Shown: positions 1-6,490 of the stretch, in pieces
Layout: the number at the start of each line of letters is the position of its first letter
How positions within the stretch are numbered: the first letter of the stretch is position 1
NCBI GenBank assembly: GCA_910584995.1
Contig: CAJUDW010000040.1
Coordinates: 1 to 16,076 of the forward strand
DNA length: 16,076 bases
Direction: 5' to 3'
Source: an uncultured Oscillibacter sp.
Lineage (GTDB): Bacteria > Bacillota > Clostridia > Oscillospirales > Oscillospiraceae
Translations under genes and position numbers: made by a program
Notes under the pieces: generated by a model
The model's database searches: none
What the model saw: the letters and a program-made list of their open reading frames with translations, nothing else
Told to the model about the DNA's origin: nothing

Positions 1-88
1 CAAGACCGGCCCCCAGGTTATAGACAGTCGTGCTTTTGCCAACTCCGCCCTTTTGATTTGCTACGCTTATCACCTTGGGTTTCGCCAT
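1..88 (-). CDS. ParA/Soj family ATPase, N-terminal fragment
   Basis: Reading leftwards from the ATG at 88-86 the first residues are MAKPKVISVANQKGGVGKST, followed by TVYNLG, and the frame runs off the window edge. KGGVGKST is the deviant Walker A motif of the ParA/MinD superfamily, and the opening IxVANQKGGVGKSTT is characteristic of chromosome- or plasmid-partitioning ParA/Soj. Such proteins bind ATP, coat the nucleoid and work with a ParB partner to segregate DNA. An AGGAGG ribosome binding site (98-103) sits nine bases before the ATG, which supports this start. Only about 29 residues are visible, so chromosomal Soj cannot be told from a mobile-element ParA. ParB would be expected further left, outside the window. 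Confidence 0.85.
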   Translation of the reverse strand, partial: MAKPKVISVANQKGGVGKSTTVYNLGAGL

Positions 89-117
89 ATTGGGGTTCCC
101 TCCTTTTTCATAGATTT

Positions 118-198
118 AGCCGCCTGCGGCGAAACAGACGGCTATGTATGGGCATAGAAAAAGCCGCCTTTTCTATGCAGAAAAGACGGCCTATGCAG
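118..198. repeat. Inverted and direct repeats in the ParA upstream region
   Basis: The DNA ahead of the ParA gene contains a perfect 10-bp inverted repeat, GCATAGAAAA (152-161) and TTTTCTATGC (169-178), with a 7-base loop. CTATGCAG occurs twice (173-180 and 191-198), and AGACGGC occurs at 136-142 and 184-190. On the minus strand, the direction of ParA transcription, this would form a leader hairpin some 65-90 bases before the start codon. A regulator-binding site or an attenuator are both possible. I see no clear sigma-A promoter for ParA. The rest of 199-429 is AT-richer and holds nothing I can support as a gene. Confidence 0.5.
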
Positions 199-429
199 TC
201 GGACAATATGTGATTTTCAGATGGCTATTCAGGGGCAAGGCCTAAACCGTATGTCCGCATTTCCCCGCGTTTTGTCGTATCAAAACTCATTCCTTGGTAG
301 TAAATTCGTAGTAATTGGGGTGGTCTGTTGTCAGGAAATGCGGCGTAATGCGCTGTTTCACAAGGTTTTGCGGGTTCTTACAAAATATTTAGAAACAAAG
401 AATTTTGCCAAAATTTCGAGAAAATCCGG

Positions 430-458
430 TTGACAAACCCTTCCTCTGCTGATATACT
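430..458 (+). promoter_or_regulatory. Sigma-A promoter of the rplU-prp-rpmA operon
   Basis: TTGACA (430-435), a 17-base spacer and TATACT (453-458) form a nearly consensus vegetative promoter. The predicted transcript starts near 465, leaving a leader of about 80 bases before rplU. AT-rich DNA just upstream could act as an UP element. Confidence 0.85.
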
Positions 459-465
459 TGATAAG

Positions 466-540
466 CCGCTTTGAATGGGCAGAAAGCGTCCCTCTCTGGG
501 ACCGCCCCCGACAGCGAGCCCGTAATGAAGGAGTTGAAAC
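466..540 (+). promoter_or_regulatory. Structured rplU 5' leader, probable L21-type autoregulatory leader
   Basis: Between the promoter and rplU the RNA can form two adjacent hairpins: CGCTTT (467-472) with AAAGCG (483-488), and GTCCC (488-492) with GGGAC (498-502). The rplU ribosome binding site AAGGAG (528-533) follows. Firmicutes rplU genes commonly carry a conserved 'L21 leader' (an Rfam family) thought to bind L21 and repress its own operon. Position and length fit that family, but I cannot run the covariance model, so membership is inferred. Confidence 0.45.
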
Positions 541-544
541 AAGC

Positions 545-856
545 ATGAGCGCAATTATCGTAACCGGCGGAAAGCAGTACAAGGTGTCTGAGGGCGACGT
601 GGTCTACATCGAGAAGCTGGACCAGGAAGCCGGCGACGCCGTGAAGTTCGACCAGGTCCTGGCCGTCATCGACGGGGACAAGGCCACCTTTGGCACCCCG
701 ACCGTGGCTGGCGCCTCTGTGGAGGCTACCGTGGTCAAGAACGGCAAGGGTAAGAAGATCCGCATCTTCAAGTACAATCCCAAGAAGGGCTACCGCAAGC
801 GTCAGGGCCACCGTCAGCCTTACACCAAGGTGGAGATCGGCAAGATCGTGGTTTGA
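545..856 (+). CDS. rplU: 50S ribosomal protein L21
   Basis: The product is 103 residues, the normal length for bacterial L21, starting MSAIIVTGGKQYKVSEGD and containing the late, basic, RNA-binding segment with KKGYRKRQGHRQPYT (about residues 80-94), a family signature. L21 is a large-subunit protein that binds 23S rRNA. I chose ATG 545 because AAGGAG (528-533) precedes it at normal spacing and the protein then has the family's exact N-terminus; an in-frame upstream start at 458 would overlap the promoter. It is the first gene of the rplU-prp-rpmA operon, and prp begins one base after its stop, implying translational coupling. Confidence 0.97.
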   Translation: MSAIIVTGGKQYKVSEGDVVYIEKLDQEAGDAVKFDQVLAVIDGDKATFGTPTVAGASVEATVVKNGKGKKIRIFKYNPKKGYRKRQGHRQPYTKVEIGKIVV

Positions 857-857
857 T

Positions 858-1190
858 ATGACCACCGTCACCTTTCAGACGGAACAGGGCCGGATCACCG
901 GCTTCCGCTCCCAGGGCCACAGTGGCTACGGGGACGCAGGCACGGATATCGTCTGTGCCGCCGTTACCAGCGCCATCCGTTTGGCGGAGGCCACTGTGAA
1001 CGACGTGCTGGGGCTGGCCGCGGCGGTGAAAATCCGCCCGGAGGACGCCTATATCTCCCTCCGCCTGCCGGGCGGGCTTGCCCCTGAGGCAGAGAGCGCC
1101 TGCCAGGCGCTGATGGCGGGACTGATGGTCTATCTCACCCAGCTTCACGACGAGTACCCGGAAAATATTGAGGTTCTGGAGGAGGAATAA
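858..1190 (+). CDS. prp: Ribosomal-processing cysteine protease Prp
   Basis: This 110-residue protein lies between L21 and L27, the standard place of Prp (YsxB) in Firmicutes. It has the family motif GHSGYGDAGTDIVCAAV (residues 20-36), giving the catalytic dyad His21 and Cys33. Prp cuts the N-terminal extension off ribosomal protein L27 before or during 50S assembly. Its substrate is encoded directly downstream and carries the expected cleavage sequence (see rpmA). ATG 858 is chosen because it follows the rplU stop by one base and gives the normal family N-terminus; a longer in-frame reading from 690 only overlaps rplU. Expression is probably coupled to rplU. Confidence 0.95.
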   Translation: MTTVTFQTEQGRITGFRSQGHSGYGDAGTDIVCAAVTSAIRLAEATVNDVLGLAAAVKIRPEDAYISLRLPGGLAPEAESACQALMAGLMVYLTQLHDEYPENIEVLEEE

Positions 1191-1236
1191 CCCTCCTCTC
1201 CATCTGCAAATACGCTATAGAAAGGATGGTTCTATC

Positions 1237-1518
1237 ATGATTCGTATTGGTCTTCAGTTCTTCGCCCACAAAAAGGGCGGCGGCTCCACCAAGAACGGCC
1301 GTGACTCCAAGGCCAAGCGCCTCGGGCCCAAGCGGGCGGACGGCCAGTTCGTCCAGGCCGGCAATATCCTGGTCCGCCAGCGGGGCACCCACATTCACCC
1401 CGGCGTCAATGTGGGCATCGGTAGCGACGATACCCTGTTTGCCACCGCCAGCGGCAAGGTCCGCTTCGAGCGGCTGGGCAAGGACCGCAAGCAGGTTTCC
1501 GTCTACGAGGCGGAGTAA
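1237..1518 (+). CDS. rpmA: 50S ribosomal protein L27, with cleavable N-terminus
   Basis: The 93-residue product begins MIRIGLQFFAHKKGGGSTK. The first nine residues, ending in LQFF, match the Firmicutes L27 prepeptide that Prp removes; mature L27 would start AHKKGGG. The rest (KNGRDSKAKRLG, GNILVRQRGTHIHPGVNVG) is classic L27. Its freed N-terminus reaches toward the peptidyl transferase centre. A ribosome binding site, AAAGGATGG (1221-1229), precedes the ATG at suitable spacing. An out-of-frame ATG at 1226 lies inside that site and is ignored. A terminator-like hairpin follows at 1553. Confidence 0.97.
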   Translation: MIRIGLQFFAHKKGGGSTKNGRDSKAKRLGPKRADGQFVQAGNILVRQRGTHIHPGVNVGIGSDDTLFATASGKVRFERLGKDRKQVSVYEAE

Positions 1519-1552
1519 GGCTTTCCTTGCGGGACACGGAATAGGACTGTGG

Positions 1553-1583
1553 GGACCGCCGAAACAGGCGGTCCTTGCTTTTT
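1553..1583 (+). terminator. Intrinsic terminator after rpmA
   Basis: GGACCGCC (1553-1560), loop GAAACA, GGCGGTCC (1567-1574), then TTGCTTTTT. An 8-bp perfect GC-rich stem with a T-rich tail. Because no convincing promoter lies between it and obgE, it is probably a partial terminator that lowers obgE expression relative to the ribosomal genes. Confidence 0.8.
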
Positions 1584-1619
1584 CCCCAAAAAACTTATAC
1601 TTCCGGGAGGTAGTATCCC

Positions 1620-2900
1620 ATGGCAGCGACATTTATCGATAAGGCCCATATCACGGTGAAGGCCGGCAGCGGCGGGAACGGCGCGGTCTCCTTCCACCGG
1701 GAGAAATACGTGGCGGCAGGCGGCCCCGACGGCGGGGACGGCGGCAAGGGCGGATCCATCGTCCTGCTGGTGGACGACAATATGTCCACCCTGATGGATT
1801 TCCGCTACAAGCGCAAATACGCGGCCCCCAACGGCGCCGATGGGCAGGGCTCTCGGAAGTCCGGCAAAGACGGGCAGGATCTGGTGATTCGCGTTCCCCG
1901 GGGCACCCTCGTCCGGGACGCGGAAACCAACGAGATCATAAAGGATATGAGCGATTCCCAGCCCTACGTCCTCTGCAAGGGAGGCCGGGGCGGATGGGGG
2001 AACGCCCACTTCGCAACGCCCACCAGGCAGGTTCCCCGCTTTGCCAAGGCAGGCCTGCCCGGGGAGAACCACGAGGTGGTTCTGGAACTGAAGCTTTTGG
2101 CGGATGTGGGCCTCATCGGGTTCCCCAATGTGGGCAAGTCCACCCTTCTCTCCGTGGTCTCCAAGGCCCAGCCGAAAATTGCCAACTATCACTTCACTAC
2201 CCTGTTTCCCAACCTGGGGGTGGTGTGGGTAGACGAGGGTGTCAGCTTCGTTATGGCGGATATCCCCGGCATCATCGAGGGGGCCAGCGAGGGGGCGGGC
2301 CTGGGCCACGACTTCCTGCGGCACATTGACCGCTGCCGCCTGCTGGTCCACGTGGTGGATGTCTCCGGCAGCGAAGGCCGGGATCCGGCGGAGGATTTGG
2401 ACGCCATCAATGAGGAACTGAGGCAGTACAGCGGGGAACTTGCCAAGCGGCCCCAGATCATCGCCGCCAACAAGGCGGACATTATGGAGAACCCGGAAAA
2501 CCTAGAGAACCTCCGGGCCCGGGCGGAGGAACTGGGCTGCCCGTTTCTGGAGATCTCCGCCGCCTCCCACCAGGGCACCCGGCAGCTGGTGGGGAAAATC
2601 GCGGAGATGCTGGCCTCCCTGCCGCCAGTGACGGTCTATGAACCGGAGTATGTGCCCCGGCCCCCGGAGGTGGACACCTCCGCCCCGCTGGACATCCGGC
2701 AGGAGGACGGCGTGTGGTTCCTGGAGGGTCCCTGGCTCCAGCGGCTGATGGGCAATGTGAACTTTGCCGACTATGAGAGCCGGATGTGGTTCGACAAGAC
2801 CCTCCGGGAGGCGGGTGTGTTCCGCCAGATGGAGGAGATGGGCATCCGGGACGGGGATACGGTGTCTTTGTACGGGTTCGAGTTTGAATACCAGAGATGA
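1620..2900 (+). CDS. obgE: GTPase ObgE/CgtA, ribosome assembly and stress factor
   Basis: The 426-residue protein has all three domains of Clostridial/Bacillus-type Obg. Residues 1-159 are the glycine-rich Obg fold (SGGNGAVSFHREKY, GGPDGGDGGKGG). Residues 160-335 are the G domain: G1 GFPNVGKS (167-174), G3 DIPG (214-217), G4 NKAD (284-287), G5 SAAS (313-316). Residues 350-426 are the C-terminal OCT domain. Obg is an essential GTPase acting in late 50S assembly and in (p)ppGpp-linked and sporulation control. GGGAGG (1605-1610) precedes ATG 1620. The order rplU-prp-rpmA-obgE is the widely conserved one, so it is most likely read from the rplU promoter through the hairpin at 1553. No abnormal motif seen. 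Confidence 0.97.
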   Translation: MAATFIDKAHITVKAGSGGNGAVSFHREKYVAAGGPDGGDGGKGGSIVLLVDDNMSTLMDFRYKRKYAAPNGADGQGSRKSGKDGQDLVIRVPRGTLVRDAETNEIIKDMSDSQPYVLCKGGRGGWGNAHFATPTRQVPRFAKAGLPGENHEVVLELKLLADVGLIGFPNVGKSTLLSVVSKAQPKIANYHFTTLFPNLGVVWVDEGVSFVMADIPGIIEGASEGAGLGHDFLRHIDRCRLLVHVVDVSGSEGRDPAEDLDAINEELRQYSGELAKRPQIIAANKADIMENPENLENLRARAEELGCPFLEISAASHQGTRQLVGKIAEMLASLPPVTVYEPEYVPRPPEVDTSAPLDIRQEDGVWFLEGPWLQRLMGNVNFADYESRMWFDKTLREAGVFRQMEEMGIRDGDTVSLYGFEFEYQR

Positions 2901-2903
2901 GGG

Positions 2904-2935
2904 AAGGAGGCGGCCGGCTGGCCGCCTCCTTTCTT
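2904..2935 (+). terminator. Intrinsic terminator of obgE operon
   Basis: A perfect 12-bp stem, AAGGAGGCGGCC (2904-2915) and GGCCGCCTCCTT (2920-2931), with a GGCT loop and trailing TTTCTT, directly after the obgE stop codon. Confidence 0.88.
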
Positions 2936-3011
2936 GAAACAGCCCGGGCCCATGGCATATTCCGGACAAACCGCTCATAAGATGGACCATCACAACCGAG
3001 AGGTGGACATC

Positions 3012-3617
3012 ATGACCAATGAGACCCGCAATGAGGTGCTGCTGGAGGGCACCATCCTGGAGACCCCCGTCCTGTCCCACGAAAACCACGGCGCCCGCTT
3101 TTACCGCTTCCCTCTGCAAGTGCCCCGGCTGTCGGGGCAGGTGGATCTGCTGCCTGTCCTGCTGGCGGAGCCTATGCTGCCTAAGGTGGATGCAGGGGAG
3201 ACGGTCCGCATCCAGGGCCAGCTGCGCTCCTTCAATAACCGCAGCGGCATCGGCAGCAGGCTGGTGCTGACGGTTTACGCCCAGGAGATTGAGCCGGGCC
3301 TGGAGGAGACGGTAAACCAAATCCTGCTCTCCGGCGCGCTGTGCAAGCCCCCCATTTTCCGCCGGACGCCCCTGGGCCGGAGCATCTGCGATCTCATGCT
3401 GGCGGTTCCCCGGCGGTACGGGCGGGCGGACTATCTGCCGGTGATCGCCTGGGGGCAGCTGGCCGTGCGGGCGGGGCGGCTCCAGGTGGGGGATCCCCTG
3501 TCCCTGGAGGGACGGGTGCAAAGCCGTACATACCGCAAGGTGACGGACGCGGGGACGGAAGAGCGGACTGCCTACGAGGTGTCCATGATGCATATGCTGG
3601 ACACGGAATCCGTCTGA
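3012..3617 (+). CDS. Tandem OB-fold, SSB-like single-stranded DNA-binding protein
   Basis: The 201-residue protein seems to hold two OB-like halves. Residues 8-95 (VLLEGTILETPVL to RLVLTVYAQEI) and 105-195 (ILLSGALCKPPIFRRTPLGRSICDLMLAVPR to AYEVSMMHM) both show the SSB-type order: a 'GxL..pP..r.T..G' strand, 'lpv..wg..A' and a 'v.v.G.l.sr.Y' strand. It resembles an SSB paralogue found in Clostridia alongside the normal Ssb; its exact role is not known to me, but DNA repair or replication accessory is the natural inference. GAGAGGTGG (2999-3007) precedes ATG 3012, which is preferred over an in-frame upstream start at 2934 lying in the obgE terminator. No clear own promoter was found. It converges on the NUDIX gene. 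Confidence 0.75.
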   Translation: MTNETRNEVLLEGTILETPVLSHENHGARFYRFPLQVPRLSGQVDLLPVLLAEPMLPKVDAGETVRIQGQLRSFNNRSGIGSRLVLTVYAQEIEPGLEETVNQILLSGALCKPPIFRRTPLGRSICDLMLAVPRRYGRADYLPVIAWGQLAVRAGRLQVGDPLSLEGRVQSRTYRKVTDAGTEERTAYEVSMMHMLDTESV

Positions 3618-3643
3618 GTGCGTATATGGAGAGATGAAAACCA

Positions 3644-3671
3644 GGGCCGGGGAATTTCCCCGGCCCCGGCC
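3644..3671. terminator. Bidirectional terminator between SSB-like and NUDIX genes
   Basis: Perfect inverted repeat GGGCCGGGGA (3644-3653), loop ATT, TCCCCGGCCC (3657-3666). It lies between two convergent stop codons. The T-run (GGTTTTC) on the minus-strand side is better than the CCTTATTT on the plus side, so it probably serves the NUDIX operon best and the SSB-like gene also. Confidence 0.8.
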
Positions 3672-4193
3672 TTATTTCGTAGGGAATCCGAACTGATGCC
3701 GCATCGCAAAGAGGAACTGCAGGAACCCCTTGGGATAAGGAATAAACCGCCCGTCCTCCAGCATGGCCTCCAGTTCCGGCAGATCCGCCCAGCAGACCTG
3801 GGAAACCTCGTCTGCCTGGAGCGTCAGGGCGGAGAGATCCAGATCCTGTTCCACCAGGTAAAAATCATCGAACCCCTGGGGGAAGTTCACTGTCACAGAA
3901 GGCCGGACGCCGGTGAGATCCAGCGGGAAGCCCAGTTCCTCCCGGAACTCCCGTTCCGCCGCCTGGCGGCTGGTTTCCCCTGCGTCCACGCCGCCGCCCA
4001 CCGACACGTCCCAACGCCCCGGCCAGATGGATTTGTTCGTGGTCCGCCGCTGGATCAAAAGCCGCCCCCGGGAGTCAAACAGGCACACGTGGACTACCGT
4101 CCGGCAGGCGCCGGGCTCCTTGGGCCCGTGGCGCTCCGCGGTCCGGCCCAGGGGAATCCGATTTTCATCGTATAAATCGACCAATTCCATCAT
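3672..4193 (-). CDS. NUDIX hydrolase, isopentenyl-isomerase/YfcD-like branch
   Basis: The 173-residue protein has a full Nudix box, G67-x5-E73-x7-R81-E82-F-x-E85-E86-x-G88-F, which binds divalent metal and cleaves nucleoside diphosphates linked to another moiety. The surrounding pattern (YDENRIPLGR near the start, VVHVCLFDSRGRLLIQRR, WPGRWDVSVGGGVDAGE) is that of the IPP-isomerase-like NUDIX branch, whose substrates are mostly unassigned. Two adjacent ATG codons (4193 and 4190) follow AAGGAGGG; the second has the better spacing. It is the last gene of the yedF-led operon, 23 bases after the DUF6472 gene, and ends at the shared terminator. Co-location does not prove a selenium role: it could be a general housekeeping pyrophosphatase. 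Confidence 0.88.
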   Translation of the reverse strand: MMELVDLYDENRIPLGRTAERHGPKEPGACRTVVHVCLFDSRGRLLIQRRTTNKSIWPGRWDVSVGGGVDAGETSRQAAEREFREELGFPLDLTGVRPSVTVNFPQGFDDFYLVEQDLDLSALTLQADEVSQVCWADLPELEAMLEDGRFIPYPKGFLQFLFAMRHQFGFPTK

Positions 4194-4216
4194 GGTTCCC
4201 TCCTTCCCTGCAGCCG

Positions 4217-4390
4217 TTACTGGCGGCGGGCGGTCTCGTATTCGCCGCCCCGCCGGTAGAAGGGGCAGTCACCACCCAGCCCCCGGAGGAACCGCTCCAT
4301 CTCATCTTCGTCCAACTCAGCGTCACAGAAATATTCGTCCCCATCCTGATCGTAATCGTAAAACATACATTCGTCGCAGCAGCTGGCCAT
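4217..4390 (-). CDS. DUF6472-like acidic Cys-rich mini-protein
   Basis: A 57-residue protein, MASCCDECMFYDYDQDGDEY at the start, with Cys4, Cys5, Cys8, Cys22 and Cys42. The arrangement CxxC ... C ... CP, embedded in a very acidic stretch (YDYDQDGDEYFC, ELDEDEME), suggests a small metal-binding (zinc or iron) fold; this is inferred. I recognise it as the Clostridial DUF6472 type, of unknown function. The ATG at 4390-4388 has a purine-rich site (GAGGCGAAGG) upstream. It lies 41 bases after the DUF3343 gene and 23 before the NUDIX gene, in the same operon. Longer readings starting at 4648 overlap DUF3343 in another frame and are not credible. Confidence 0.75.
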   Translation of the reverse strand: MASCCDECMFYDYDQDGDEYFCDAELDEDEMERFLRGLGGDCPFYRRGGEYETARRQ

Positions 4391-4431
4391 ATGCCTTCGC
4401 CTCTTTTTTCCATAAGATCCGGTGTCCCAGT

Positions 4432-4668
4432 CTACAGCAGTATAGCATAGATCCCGTCCACATCCAAGTGTTTTTCTATCACCAGTTCCTCCAGGGCTGT
4501 CCTGGCCTCCGGCGGGGCCGCCCAGCACACGCCGCACCCGGCGGTGACGGCCCGGGGCACGGGGATCAGGCGCCCCGGCAGGCCTGCCTCCAGGCAGGCG
4601 GACTCCATGGACATGGCCCCGGTGGTGGTGCGGAAGGTCACAACGCACCGCTCTGTCCGCTCCCGCAT
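4432..4668 (-). CDS. DUF3343 protein, putative Se/S carrier
   Basis: The 78-residue protein MRERTERCVVTFRTTTGAMS... has the DUF3343 pattern: 'fxTTxxAmxmE' near the N-terminus, 'PGRLIPVPRAVTAGCGVCW' (residues 31-49, with Cys45 and Cys48), and the C-terminal 'DGIYAI'. The family is described as putative selenium/sulfur carrier-like and is repeatedly found beside YedF and the cysteine desulfurase seen here. Start ATG 4668 comes one base after the desulfurase TGA (TGACATG), with GGAGG inside the end of the upstream gene, so translation is coupled. A longer in-frame start at 4716 would lie inside the desulfurase coding sequence. The two cysteines are the likely Se/S-bearing residues (inference). 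Confidence 0.85.
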   Translation of the reverse strand: MRERTERCVVTFRTTTGAMSMESACLEAGLPGRLIPVPRAVTAGCGVCWAAPPEARTALEELVIEKHLDVDGIYAILL

Positions 4669-4669
4669 G

Positions 4670-5812
4670 TCACAGCGCCTCCTCCGCCAGGATCCGGACG
4701 GCCTCTGCCGCGGCATCGGTCTCCGCCTCCGTATTGGCCCAGCCCCAGGAGAACCGGACGGCCCCCTGTCCCTCCGTACCCAGGGCCCGGTGGAGCCGGG
4801 GGGCGCAGTGGGCCCCGGGGCGGGTGGCGATGGAGAACTGCTCCGCCAGCCGGTCGGAGACTTCGGCGGAGTCCCAATCCGCCAGGTTCAGCGTCACAAT
4901 GGGGGCCCTTTGGGCTTGGGAGAAGTCCCCATACACCCGGACGCCGGGGAGATCCCGTACCGCCCGGTAAAACCGGCGGGCCAAGGCGTCCTCCCGGGCC
5001 CGGACGGCCTCCGGCCCGGCTTTTTCCAGGTAGTCCAGGGCGGCGCCCAGGCCTGCGAGGCCGTGGCTGTTGAGGGTGCCGGCCTCCAGGCAGGCGGGCC
5101 AGTCCGCAGGCTGGGACGCGGAAAAACTCTGCACGCCGGTGCCGCCCACAAGGAAGGGGCGGATTGGCAGCCCCTCCCGGACGCAGAGCCCGCCGGTGCC
5201 CTGGGGCCCCAGGAGGCTCTTGTGGCCGGTAAAGCAGACCACGTCCATCCCCTGCTTCTCCATATCCAGGGGGAATACCCCCGCCGTCTGGGAGGCGTCC
5301 AGGATCCAGAGGAGGCCGTGTTCCCGGCAGAACCGTCCCACCCGGTCCAGATCCATCATGTCCCCCGTGAGATTGGAACTGTGGGTGCAGGCCACCGCCT
5401 TCGTGTTGGGCCGCAGCAGGGCCTCGAAGGCCCCCCAGTCGAGACGGCCCTCCCTGTCCGCCGGGACGAAATCCACCTCCGCCCCCTGCTCCCGCAGGCG
5501 GTACAGGGGACGGAGGACGGAGTTGTGCTCCCAGTCCGTGGAGATGATGTGATCCCCCGGCCCCAGCAGGCCGCTGATGGCGATATTCAGGGCCATGGTG
5601 GAATTCTGTGTAAAGACAACATGATCCGCCTGGGGGCAGCCCAGCAGTTTTGCTATCCGGCGGCGGACGCCGTAAATGCCCCGGGAGGCGGCCAGGGCGC
5701 CGCTGTGGGTGCCCCGCCCGCTGTTGCCGTAGGTGTTCATGGCCTCCGCCGCGGCTTCCGCCACACCGGGGGGCTTGGGACAGGTAGTGGCGGCGTTGTC
5801 CAGATAGATCAC
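4670..5812 (-). CDS. PLP-dependent cysteine desulfurase family protein (EF2568-type)
   Basis: A 380-residue class V aminotransferase-fold protein. It starts IYLDNAATTCPKP, has His96 (DWEHNSVL), Asp172 and Gln175 (LDASQTAG), the PLP Schiff-base Lys198 (FTGHKSLLGPQG), and catalytic Cys336 (RPGAHCAPRLH), all as in SufS/CsdB-like enzymes that remove S or Se from (seleno)cysteine and leave a per-sulfide/selenide. The short length and pairing with YedF and DUF3343 match the EF2568-like subfamily linked to selenium-dependent molybdenum hydroxylases. Start is GTG at 5812-5810; it overlaps the yedF stop by four bases (GTGA), showing translational coupling. Likely role: delivering mobilised Se or S to YedF/DUF3343. 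A general sulfur role is the alternative. Confidence 0.88.
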   Translation of the reverse strand: MIYLDNAATTCPKPPGVAEAAAEAMNTYGNSGRGTHSGALAASRGIYGVRRRIAKLLGCPQADHVVFTQNSTMALNIAISGLLGPGDHIISTDWEHNSVLRPLYRLREQGAEVDFVPADREGRLDWGAFEALLRPNTKAVACTHSSNLTGDMMDLDRVGRFCREHGLLWILDASQTAGVFPLDMEKQGMDVVCFTGHKSLLGPQGTGGLCVREGLPIRPFLVGGTGVQSFSASQPADWPACLEAGTLNSHGLAGLGAALDYLEKAGPEAVRAREDALARRFYRAVRDLPGVRVYGDFSQAQRAPIVTLNLADWDSAEVSDRLAEQFSIATRPGAHCAPRLHRALGTEGQGAVRFSWGWANTEAETDAAAEAVRILAEEAL

Positions 5813-6426
5813 GGCTTCACAACCCTTCCCGCCCCGGCCAGCTTCTCCACGATAGCATACATGTTGGTGACGCCGCCTACCGCCAGCTGATCCGTAAGGC
5901 CGTAGAAGTTCAGGCAGGTGCCGCAGGTGAGGATTTCCACCCCCTGGGCCTCCAGCTTTTTCAGATCCTCCAGGGAGGCGGAGCCCTCCACCGTCAGCTT
6001 GGCGCCGCCGTTATAAAAGAGCATGGTGCCCGGCAGTTCCGGCAGCTGGGTGACGGCGAACAGGAACCCCTTCATCAGGGTGCGGCCCAATTCCTTGCTG
6101 CCACGCCCCATGGACTCCGTGTCCACGGCCACCACCAAAGCGCCCCGCCGGTCCGGGCCGCAGGCCATAGGGGGCTCCTCCATGAGGGCCTCCCCCATAG
6201 GCTCCTTCACCTCCATGGAAACCACAAATTCCCGCTCCCCGGTTTTCTCCGCCCGGGCCTCCAGATGGTGCCCGGAGGCCATGCGGGTCAGGTTCTGGAC
6301 GGCGATCTCATTGTCCACATGGATCTCCAGGATCCCCGGCTCTGCCATCTCCCGCAGGGCGCGGGTGGCCTTTACCACCGGGATGGGGCACTGATCCCCC
6401 ACGGCATTCACAACGACGGTTTTCAT
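5809..6426 (-). CDS. yedF: YedF, sulfurtransferase-like selenium metabolism protein
   Basis: A 205-residue fusion. Residues 1-75 are a TusA/SirA-like domain with the CPxP motif (Cys13, GDQCPIPVVKA). Residues 95-205 are a DsrE-like domain with TCGTCLNFYGL (Cys168, Cys171). This architecture defines the YedF family, associated with selenium utilisation through SelD. The cysteines are expected to carry persulfide or perselenide. ATG 6426 has GGAGGT eight bases upstream; a longer in-frame reading to 6759 has no ribosome site and runs through the promoter. First gene of the operon yedF-desulfurase-DUF3343-DUF6472-NUDIX. No selD or molybdenum hydroxylase gene lies in the window, so the cassette is either separated from them or working independently. 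Confidence 0.92.
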   Translation of the reverse strand: MKTVVVNAVGDQCPIPVVKATRALREMAEPGILEIHVDNEIAVQNLTRMASGHHLEARAEKTGEREFVVSMEVKEPMGEALMEEPPMACGPDRRGALVVAVDTESMGRGSKELGRTLMKGFLFAVTQLPELPGTMLFYNGGAKLTVEGSASLEDLKKLEAQGVEILTCGTCLNFYGLTDQLAVGGVTNMYAIVEKLAGAGRVVKP

Positions 6427-6458
6427 CCTTGGTACCTCCCTGTATGTATTTCCCCTAC

Positions 6459-6487
6459 ATTGTATCGCCCCCGGCTTCCCCTGGCAA
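6459..6487 (-). promoter_or_regulatory. Promoter of the yedF operon
   Basis: On the minus strand TTGCCA (6487-6482), a 17-base spacer and TACAAT (6464-6459) form a good sigma-A promoter. The predicted start near 6452 gives a short leader (about 25 bases) before the yedF ATG at 6426. Confidence 0.75.
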
Positions 6488-6490
6488 GGG

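Noticed and set aside
354..361. TGTTTCAC, identical to one half of the parS consensus, near the ParA gene
   Set aside because: The other half (AAGGTTTT) does not match, and an 8-base match is expected by chance in a window this size.
221..433. 70-codon plus-strand frame upstream of the rplU promoter
   Set aside because: No ribosome site, no motif, and it runs into the -35 box of the rplU promoter.
1596..1601. TATACT as a separate obgE promoter
   Set aside because: The -35 region is poor (TTGCTT at 15 bases) and transcription would begin inside or at the ribosome site.
4544..5890. 448-codon open frame on the plus strand
   Set aside because: Antisense to the cysteine desulfurase-like gene; no family resemblance and no ribosome site.
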